In this document: one piece after another, positions 56,728 through 64,000 of the stretch | Numbering within the stretch: position 1 is the stretch's first letter | Layout: each line of letters begins with the position of its first letter | Assembly: GCF_030813695.1 (NCBI RefSeq) | Contig: NZ_JAUSVA010000002.1 | Location: 1,488,001 to 1,552,000, forward strand | DNA: 64,000 nt | DNA from: Kitasatospora herbaricolor | GTDB taxonomy: Bacteria > Actinomycetota > Actinomycetes > Streptomycetales > Streptomycetaceae | Direction: 5' to 3' | Position numbers and translations under genes: made by a program | Notes under the pieces: generated by a model | Told to the model about the DNA's origin: nothing | Database searches by the model: none | Seen by the model: only the letters and a program-made list of their open reading frames with translations

Positions 56728-57003
56728 GGCCGGGCGGCGGCTGCTCGGCGGCCGGGCTGGGCACTCCGGGACCCCGGCCGGGGGCCGTTCGGGCCCGGCT
56801 TCTCCGGCTTTGCCACCGCTTGACGCCAACTCATGTGTTTCAACTAATATCGGCGGTCAGGGCATTGATGTCCTGCTCGGTCGAGCCGGATTCCCTGCCG
56901 ACACCAAGAGTTCATGTCCTGGCGACGTAGCGGTCACGGATCACTCCGGGTCCGGCGTTAACCTCCGACCGATCACCCGTGATCCGGTCGCAGCGCCGGT
57001 CAC
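56728..57003. promoter_or_regulatory. AT-richer promoter region of the GT2 gene with a 14-bp palindrome
   Basis: The interval includes GTGTTTCAACTAATATCGGC (about 56834), unusually AT-rich here, and GATCAC-CC-GTGATC (56971-56984), a perfect palindrome 20 bp before the GT2 ATG. The palindrome is a candidate operator or leader hairpin. Confidence 0.45.
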
Positions 57004-58086
57004 ATGCCCCTGACCGAAAGGCCCGCGGAGCCGATGGCACCCCGACTCTCCGTCGTCGTCCCGATCTACAACGTCGAGCGCTACCTGGAGGAGTGCCTCG
57101 ACTCGATCGCGGCGCAGACCTTCGAGGCGTTCGAGTGCGTGATGGTCGACGACGGCTCGACCGACGGCAGCGCGGTCATCGCCAAGGCCTACGCCGAGGC
57201 TGACAGCCGGTTCCGGCTGGTCCAGCAGAAGAACAAGGGCCTCGGCGCGGCTCGCAACACCGGTCTTCGGCACCTCGGCGGGGGCACCGAGTACCTGGCC
57301 TTCATGGACAGCGACGACACGCTGCCGCCCGGCGCCTACGAGCTGATGGTCGCCACCCTGGACGAGACCGGGTCGGACTTCGCCGCCGGCAACGCCCTGC
57401 GCTTCCGCACCACCGAGCACTACCAGTCGCACGCGCACCGCCGGCCGTTCCGCGAGACGCGGCTGAAGAGCCATGTCACCGAGATCCCGTCGCTGGTCAC
57501 CGACCGCACGGCCTGGAACAAGGTCTACCGCCGCAGCTTCTTCGACACCGCCGGCATCCTCTACCCCGAGGGCATCCTGTACGAGGACGCCCCGGTCAGC
57601 GTGCCGCACCACTTCCTGGCCGGCAGCGTGGACGTGCTCTCCGAGCCGATCTACCACTGGCGGGTGCGCGACGCGGGCGACATGTCCATCACGCAGATGA
57701 AGACCGACCCCAAGGGTCTGATCGACCGCGTCCGTTCGATCGAGCTGGTCCGCGAGTGGCTGATCGCCCAGCCGGAGCCGAAGTTCCGCGAGTACCTGCG
57801 CTCGTACGACCGGAACACCCTGGTCGAGGAGCTCCCGATGTTCTTCTGGTCGGTGCCGGACGGCGACCGGGGGTACCGCGAGGCCTACCAGCAGCACGTC
57901 AGCCGGCTGCTCCGGACGATCGGCGTCGAGCAGATCAACGCCCTGGGCGCCCCCCTGCGGGTCAAGTACCGCCTGACGCTGGCGAACCGGATGAACGAGT
58001 TCGTCACCCTGCAGCGGATGCACCGGCTGTACCGGCGGCGCGCGCAGCTGCTGCGCCTGGGCCGGACGCCCGCCCCGAGCGCCTGA
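57004..58086 (+). CDS. Family 2 glycosyltransferase (cell-wall polymer type)
   Basis: 360 residues; ATG 57004, with ATG 57034 (MAPRLSVVVPIYN, GGAG just upstream) a good alternative. GT-A fold: SVVVPIYNVERYLEECLDSI, VMVDDGSTDGSAVIAKAYAE, NKGLGAARNTGLRHL, the DxD motif in AFMDSDDTL (about 100), and the acceptor-side YEDAPVSVPHHFLAGSVDVL. The C-terminal helix-rich stretch (NRMNEFVTLQRMHRLYRRRA) is typical of teichoic-acid or capsular-polymer transferases. The gene stands alone with its own promoter region. Sugar and acceptor unknown. Confidence 0.88.
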   Translation: MPLTERPAEPMAPRLSVVVPIYNVERYLEECLDSIAAQTFEAFECVMVDDGSTDGSAVIAKAYAEADSRFRLVQQKNKGLGAARNTGLRHLGGGTEYLAFMDSDDTLPPGAYELMVATLDETGSDFAAGNALRFRTTEHYQSHAHRRPFRETRLKSHVTEIPSLVTDRTAWNKVYRRSFFDTAGILYPEGILYEDAPVSVPHHFLAGSVDVLSEPIYHWRVRDAGDMSITQMKTDPKGLIDRVRSIELVREWLIAQPEPKFREYLRSYDRNTLVEELPMFFWSVPDGDRGYREAYQQHVSRLLRTIGVEQINALGAPLRVKYRLTLANRMNEFVTLQRMHRLYRRRAQLLRLGRTPAPSA

Positions 58087-58564
58087 GCCAGGGCCGTCTC
58101 ACCCGTCGCCCGTCGCCCGGTGCCCTCGGGCCGTCGGCGGTGAGCGTGTAGTAGCAGCCCGGACGCCAGGCGGGCGGGACCACCGCCAGGTCCTCCGGCC
58201 GGCCCCCGACGAGCAGGCAGTCCAGCGCCCACCGGTTCGCCGAGTGGGCGATCACCAGGACGCGCGTCCCGCCCCGCCCGGCGGCCGGATCACGCAGGAA
58301 ATGGGGCGTGGCGATGAGGACTTGACGGTAGCTCTGCCCACCGCCGGAGAACGGCTCGTCGAGGTGCCGGGCCCGCTGCGCGGCGACCCGGGCCGCCGGG
58401 CCGCCGTCCAGTTCGCCGTAGTGGCACTCGCGCGGCCGCACGTCCTGGTGGACGGGCGGGCGGCCGTCGGGAAAGGCCGGCCGGGCGGTCTCGACCGCCC
58501 GTTGCAGGTCGGAGACGAACACCGCCGCGAAACCGCCGTCGCGCCGGCGCTCGCCCAGCTCCAC
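58004..58564 (-). pseudogene. 5'-truncated histidine phosphatase remnant
   Basis: The frame reads ELGERRRDGGFAAVFVSDLQ, RAVETARPAFPDGRPPVHQD, PRECHYGELDGG, TRVLVIAHSANRWALDCLLV and PGCYYTLTADG, the middle and end of a phosphoglycerate-mutase-type histidine phosphatase (second catalytic His in VIAHSANRW). The first 38 or so residues that should carry the catalytic RHG/SHA His are missing: upstream is the 3' end of the MTA phosphorylase gene. The stop is also lost, as the frame runs into the 3' end of the GT2 gene (58004-58086 overlap). I take it as a decayed gene; an active protein from it would lack the nucleophile. Confidence 0.65.
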
Positions 58565-58615
58565 CGCCCGGGGCTGCCGCGTCCGGGCCGGCCATGGCCG
58601 GGGCCATCGGCACGG

Positions 58616-59470
58616 TCAGGGCGAGGGGACGCCCGGCAGCCCCGTGGCGAGCCCGTCCAGGGCGTGCGAGCAGACACAGTCCCGGGTGACCGGCAGCCCC
58701 TCCAGGGCCTTGAACAGGACGGTGCGCAGCCGCTCGACGTTGCGGGCGAAGACCGCGAGCACCTCGGCGTGGGTGACTCCCTCGCCGCTCTCCACACCCG
58801 CGTCCAGGTCGGTCACCAGGGCCAGCGAGGTGTAGCAGAGGCCGAGTTCGCGGGCCAGCACGGCCTCCGGGTGCCCGGTCATGCCGACCACCGACCAGCC
58901 GTTGCCGGTGAACCAGCGGGATTCGGCGCGGGTGGAGAACCGCGGGCCCTCGATCACCACCAGGGTGCCGCCGTCGACGGGCTCCCAGGCGGCGTCGCGG
59001 GCGGCGGCGAGGGCGGAGAGCCGGCCGTCGGGGCAGTACGGGTCGGCCGCCGACACGTGCACGACCTCGGGGACGGTGCCGTCGGGCAGCGGCCGCCCGT
59101 CGTAGAAGGTCTGCACCCGGCCGGAGGTGCGGTCCACGAACTGGTCGGGGACGAGCAGCGTGCCGGGCCCGTACTCGGGGCGCAGCCCGCCGACCGCGCA
59201 GGGGGCGAGCACCTGCCGGACCCCGAGGGACTGCAGGGCCCACAGGTTGGCGCGGTAGTTGATGCGGTGCGGCGGCAGCCGGTGGCCGCGGCCGTGCCTG
59301 GGCAGGAAGGCGACCCGCCGGCCGGCCGCCTCGCCGACGAACAGCACGTCGCTCGGCGGCCCGTACGGGGTGTCGACGGCGACCTCGGTCACGTCGTCGA
59401 GCAGGGCGTACAGGCCGGAGCCGCCGATCACGCCGAGTTCGGCGCGCGCGGGGCCGGTGGTTCCTGACAT
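58616..59470 (-). CDS. mtnP: S-methyl-5'-thioadenosine/purine nucleoside phosphorylase
   Basis: 284 residues from ATG 59470 (AAAGG 9 nt upstream). GVIGGSGLYALLDDV (phosphate loop), LPRHGRGHRLPPHRINYRAN (His/Arg phosphate site, about 63-82), VIEGPRFSTRAESRWF, GMTGHPEAVLARELGLCYTS (about 205) and LVTDLDAGV (base-binding Asp). MTAP family 2 phosphorylases split methylthioadenosine or other 6-oxopurine nucleosides into base and ribose-1-phosphate; the streptomycete members are usually annotated as mtnP. Single gene with a decayed phosphatase downstream. Confidence 0.88.
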   Translation of the reverse strand: MSGTTGPARAELGVIGGSGLYALLDDVTEVAVDTPYGPPSDVLFVGEAAGRRVAFLPRHGRGHRLPPHRINYRANLWALQSLGVRQVLAPCAVGGLRPEYGPGTLLVPDQFVDRTSGRVQTFYDGRPLPDGTVPEVVHVSAADPYCPDGRLSALAAARDAAWEPVDGGTLVVIEGPRFSTRAESRWFTGNGWSVVGMTGHPEAVLARELGLCYTSLALVTDLDAGVESGEGVTHAEVLAVFARNVERLRTVLFKALEGLPVTRDCVCSHALDGLATGLPGVPSP

Positions 59471-59646
59471 GGCGTCAGCCTTTCGGTCACGTCCGGGCGG
59501 AGGGGCCCGGACGGGCCCCGGGGGCGGCGAGCGCCCTTCGTCCACCCTAGGTCGCGACCCGCCGGCACCGCGCCGGTCGCGGTCTTACGAATCGCGAACG
59601 CCGCGAACGGCCGGGGCGGGCGGGGCGGGCGGGCAGCCGGGAGGAA

Positions 59647-59690
59647 CGGTGCGGGCGGGCAGGAGCCCCGGCCCCGCACCGCCCGCACCG
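59647..59690 (-). terminator. Terminator after the LLM oxidoreductase gene
   Basis: CGGTGCGGGCGG (59647-59658) and CCGCCCGCACCG (59679-59690), a perfect 12-bp stem, 13 nt past the stop codon. Confidence 0.7.
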
Positions 59691-59702
59691 CCGCCGGACC
59701 GG

Positions 59703-60638
59703 TCAGCCCAGCTGCGGCGCGACCCGGTCGGCGATCAGCGCCAGGTGGTCCAGGTCGTGCAGGTCGAGGATCTGCAGGTAGCAGCGCTGGGAGCCGGCCG
59801 CCGCGTAGCGGCCGATGGTCTCCACCACCTCGTCCGGCGTGCCGGCCAGGCCGTGCGCCTTCAGCTCGGCGACGTCGCGGCCGATCGCGGCGGCCCGCCG
59901 GGCCACCTCGGCGTCGTCCTTGCCGACGCAGGCCACCAGGAGGTTGGAGTACACCAGGTCGTCGCCGCGGCGCCCGGCCTGCTCCACGGCGGCGCGGACC
60001 CGGCCGAACTGCTCCCGGCTCTCCCCCGTGGAGACGAACGGCAGGTTGAACTCGTCGGCGTACCGGGCGGCCAGCGCGGGCGTGCGGTGCAGGCCCTTGC
60101 CGCCGACCAGGACGGGGATCCGGTCCTGCACGGGCTTCGGCAGCGCCGGCGAGTCGGACAGCTGGTAGTACTTACCCGCGAAGTCGAAGGTGTCGCCGAG
60201 CTTGGTCTCCCAGAGCCCGGTGACGACGGCGAGCTGCTCCTCCAGCCGGCCGAAGCGCTCCTTCGGGAAGGGGATGCCGTACGCCGCGTGCTCCTCGGCG
60301 TACCAGCCGGCCCCGAGCCCGAGCTCCACCCGGCCGTTGCTCATCGCGTCCACCTGCGCGACCTGGAGGGCCAGCACGCCGGGCAGCCGGAAGGTCGCCG
60401 CGGTCATCAGGGTGCCGAGCCGGATGGTGCTGGTCTCGCGGGCGAGGCCGGCCAGCGTGATCCAGGCGTCGGTGGGGCCGGGCAGGCCGTCCACGTCGCC
60501 CATCTTCAGGTAGTGGTCGGAGCGGAAGAAGGCGCTGAAGGCGCCCAGTTCCTCGGTCGCCCGGGCGACGCGCAGCAGCGTGTCGTAGGAGGCACCCTGC
60601 TGCGGTTCGGTGAAGATGCGAAGATCCATGCCGCCCAT
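59703..60638 (-). CDS. F420-dependent LLM-class oxidoreductase
   Basis: 311 residues. Bacterial luciferase-like TIM barrel: RIFTEPQQGASYDTLLRVAR, FFRSDHYLKMGD, AWITLAGLARETSTIRLGTL, MSNGRVELGLGAGWYAEEHA (about 105), PVLVGGKGLHRTPALAARYA. Uses reduced or oxidised coenzyme F420 in most actinobacterial members of this type. Start 60638 fits the -10 TACTGT 6 nt upstream; ATG 60629 is the alternative. Substrate unknown. Confidence 0.9.
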   Translation of the reverse strand: MGGMDLRIFTEPQQGASYDTLLRVARATEELGAFSAFFRSDHYLKMGDVDGLPGPTDAWITLAGLARETSTIRLGTLMTAATFRLPGVLALQVAQVDAMSNGRVELGLGAGWYAEEHAAYGIPFPKERFGRLEEQLAVVTGLWETKLGDTFDFAGKYYQLSDSPALPKPVQDRIPVLVGGKGLHRTPALAARYADEFNLPFVSTGESREQFGRVRAAVEQAGRRGDDLVYSNLLVACVGKDDAEVARRAAAIGRDVAELKAHGLAGTPDEVVETIGRYAAAGSQRCYLQILDLHDLDHLALIADRVAPQLG

Positions 60639-60841
60639 TCTTGTACAGTACGTAGCGATGGCGAAGCAGACCCGTCCGGTCCGGCGAATACTGGCGCCTC
60701 CCCGACCGGCCGGCGACCGGCCCGGAACCGGCTCCGGTCCTGCTCCGGCCCGGCCTCCCCGGCAGGGCGTGCGCCCCGGCGGGTGGCCAAGGTCTCACCA
60801 CCCGTTCGCCGGACCCCGCCGTGCCGGGCCGTCCGCTCGCC

Positions 60842-60847
60842 TACCCT
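60842..60847 (+). promoter_or_regulatory. -10 element of a leaderless small gene
   Basis: TACCCT, 6 nt before GTG 60854. Confidence 0.4.
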
Positions 60848-60853
60848 CGACGG

Positions 60854-61183
60854 GTGATCGCCTTTCCCGACGAAGCAGCCGGCTGCCCCCTCCCCGGCAT
60901 CGTGGCTTCCTACACTCCGCGCCTGGCCGCGTTCGCCGCCGAGCCGGGCTTCGTCGCGGCCGTCGACCAGCACGCCGCCGAGATCCGCGAACGGCTGTTC
61001 GCCCAGGGCCCGGAACTGATGCCCCGGCCGCTGCGGCGGGCGGAACTGACCGACTACGCGCTCGGCTTCCTCGACGCGCTGGCCGAGGTCGGCTGGGACC
61101 AGCCGGTCGGGTACGACTACGCGGTCGACCGGCTGACGGCGATCTGCTGGCTGGTGCACCAGAACGGACTGCTCGACGCCTGA
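60854..61183 (+). CDS. Conserved hypothetical protein (DUF6401-like)
   Basis: 109 residues, all helical: FPDEAAGCPLPGIVASYTPR, FAAEPGFVAAVDQHAAEIRE, RRAELTDYALGFLDALAEVG, AVDRLTAICWLVHQNGLLDA. It resembles small actinobacterial proteins of a DUF named in natural-product contexts, but I am not sure of the match. No signal or membrane span. Independent leaderless transcript. Confidence 0.6.
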   Translation: MIAFPDEAAGCPLPGIVASYTPRLAAFAAEPGFVAAVDQHAAEIRERLFAQGPELMPRPLRRAELTDYALGFLDALAEVGWDQPVGYDYAVDRLTAICWLVHQNGLLDA

Positions 61184-61319
61184 ACCGGGCGCGGGCCGGG
61201 CGGCACACGCCCCGTGGCGCTCTCCCCCGGTCGGCCGATCGGCCGGAAACCGGCTGCCGCGACCGGGCCGACGCGTACAGTGGCGGTCCACGAAGCGATC
61301 GACGGCGGGAACGGTCAGG

Positions 61320-62108
61320 GTGAACACGCAGGTGTGCAAGGGCGGGGTGGCGGGCCACCAGGCGTTGGTGTGGCGGGTCCTGCCGGAGCAGCCGTCCGCG
61401 GCGGTGCTGGTACTGCACGGCGGGCAGGAGCACGGCCTCGCCAAGCCCGGCCCGCTGAACCTGCCGGGCCTGCGGATGCAGGGTTTCGTCCGGGCGATCA
61501 AGCGCGAGACGGCCGCCGCCGGCGTCGCGATCGGCGTGGTGCGCTACCGGCACCGGGGCTGGAACGGCGAGCGGGCGGACGCCGCCCGGGACACCGCGGC
61601 CGCCCTCAACGACCTCGCCGAGGAGCTCGGCCACGTGCCGACCGTCCTGGTCGGGCACTCCATGGGCGGCCGGGCGGCACTCCGCTCGGCCGGTCACCCC
61701 AACGTCACCGGTGTCGTGGCGCTGGCCCCCTGGTGCCCCCAGGACGATCCCTGCGCCCAGCTGGACGGCCGGGACGTGGTGATGCTGCACGGCGACCGCG
61801 ACCGGGTCACCAAGCCCGGAGACACCCGGTTGCTGGCCGCCCGGGCCAGGGCGGCGGGCGCGCGGGTCTGCGGCTACACGGTGACCGGCAGCGGCCACAC
61901 CCTGCTGAGGCGATCCGGCGACTGGCACCGGGCCGCTGCCCGGCTCACCGCGGGCCTGCTCGGCCTGCGCCCGCTGCCCGCCGAGGCGGCCGCCGCGCTG
62001 GCCCTGGACGGCGACGCCCCGGACGGACTCGAACTGCCGCTGCTGCCGCTCCCGCGTACCGGGCCGGCCGCCGGCCGGCCCACGCCGCCGGTGCGTACGG
62101 AGAGCTGA
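61320..62108 (+). CDS. Alpha/beta hydrolase
   Basis: 262 residues, GTG start. Nucleophile elbow VLVGHSMGGRAALRSA (Ser about 104), acid in VMLHGDRDRVTKPGDTRLLA (about 158), His in VTGSGHTLLRRS (about 192). N-terminal VLVLHGGQEHGLA gives the oxyanion loop (HGG). Soluble, no signal. Similar to dienelactone-hydrolase-like serine hydrolases of unknown substrate. The C-terminal 40 residues are Pro/Ala-rich. Confidence 0.88.
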   Translation: MNTQVCKGGVAGHQALVWRVLPEQPSAAVLVLHGGQEHGLAKPGPLNLPGLRMQGFVRAIKRETAAAGVAIGVVRYRHRGWNGERADAARDTAAALNDLAEELGHVPTVLVGHSMGGRAALRSAGHPNVTGVVALAPWCPQDDPCAQLDGRDVVMLHGDRDRVTKPGDTRLLAARARAAGARVCGYTVTGSGHTLLRRSGDWHRAAARLTAGLLGLRPLPAEAAAALALDGDAPDGLELPLLPLPRTGPAAGRPTPPVRTES

Positions 62109-62258
62109 CCCGCGCAGCGGGCCGACCGGCGCAGGCACACCCCCACAGGAACACCCCCGCAGGCCCGCCCGCGCAGTACCACCCCCAGGCGCACCCGACG
62201 CGGGCCCGGTGGCGGGAGACCGCACTCACCGGTGCGTACCGGGAGGGTCCGGAACACA

Positions 62259-62298
62259 CGTCCGGGCCGGCCGACGGAAGAGTCGGCCGGCCCGGACG
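62259..62298 (-). terminator. Terminator of katG
   Basis: A perfect 17-bp stem: CGTCCGGGCCGGCCGAC (62259-62275) and GTCGGCCGGCCCGGACG (62282-62298), loop GGAAGA, 8 nt past the katG stop codon. Confidence 0.9.
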
Positions 62299-62306
62299 CC
62301 GTACGG

Positions 62307-64000
<1,694 letters not shown>

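Noticed and set aside
60658..60850. Plus-strand frame starting MAKQTRPVRRILAPP
   Set aside because: Runs into low-complexity Pro/Arg/Gly and crosses the promoter of the 60854 gene; no Shine-Dalgarno.

Overview
This is a 64 kb stretch of chromosome from a high-GC actinobacterium, most likely a streptomycete (Streptomyces or Kitasatospora). The pointers are very GC-rich third codon positions, many GTG starts, many promoters placed 6-7 nt ahead of the start codon (leaderless transcripts), Tat-exported secreted enzymes, a SigB/SigF-type sigma factor, a LysM resuscitation-promoting factor, a SpoIIE phosphatase and several two-component systems. I see no rRNA, tRNA, CRISPR array, transposase, integrase or phage module. 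It looks like a chromosomal accessory/arm-type region rather than a mobile island. katG runs off the right edge.

Layout. 0-6.4 kb: secreted polysaccharide lyase PL8 behind a promoter with a LacI-type operator, a 50-aa membrane peptide, a SigB-family sigma factor and a thermolysin-type protease. 7-12.3 kb: MazG-like/NUDIX housecleaning pair, a small tyrosine phosphatase, a two-subunit molybdenum hydroxylase (isoquinoline oxidoreductase type) and a DinB-like protein. 12.4-18.5 kb: secreted or membrane-anchored proteins, namely a CopC-like surface protein, a modular metzincin protease (FN3 plus ricin lectin), a sigma factor fused through a membrane span to an extracellular CAP domain, and an Rpf-LysM cell-wall hydrolase. 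19-25.6 kb: divergent LysE exporter/AsnC regulator, a NarL-type two-component system and a multi-sensor SpoIIE phosphatase. 25.8-35.5 kb: RDD and DUF4326 proteins, a kinase-like protein without a P-loop, an Nei glycosylase, a universal stress protein, a sugar-nucleotide epimerase, a GDSL hydrolase, and a HelD-type helicase that I identify as helR because a rifamycin-associated element (RAE) lies upstream.

35.5-45.6 kb: an OmpR-type two-component system whose likely regulon can be read from the DNA. One 18-bp box recurs at fixed distances from the -10 elements of the regulator itself, of a glycosyltransferase/DUF2064 fusion with its methyltransferase, of a GT87 membrane glycosyltransferase, and of a membrane-bound sulfite-oxidase-type molybdoenzyme operon. 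45.7-49.6 kb: a six-cysteine 55-aa protein behind a CsoR-like (copper) operator, then an unrecognised two-gene operon (DRE-TIM metallolyase plus YrdC-domain protein) flanked by a 19-bp direct repeat, then a YrhK-type membrane protein. 49.7-54.6 kb: a secreted tendamistat-like peptide, a second OmpR-type two-component system, an AhpD-like protein with a textbook ECF41-type promoter, a SnoaL-like protein and a SigG-like ECF sigma factor with a SnoaL tail. 55-64 kb: an MFS pump with a six-codon leaderless leader peptide (three CGA codons) and alternative hairpins, a GT2 transferase, a decayed histidine phosphatase, MTA phosphorylase, an F420-dependent oxidoreductase, two small orphan genes and katG.

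The leads most worth following are the helR/RAE pair, the four-promoter regulon of the 36.7 kb regulator, the membrane-tethered sigma-CAP fusion, the MSRRRH leader peptide, the copper-type operator on the Cys-rich peptide, and the DRE-TIM/YrdC operon. All calls rest on reading the sequence; no database search was run.
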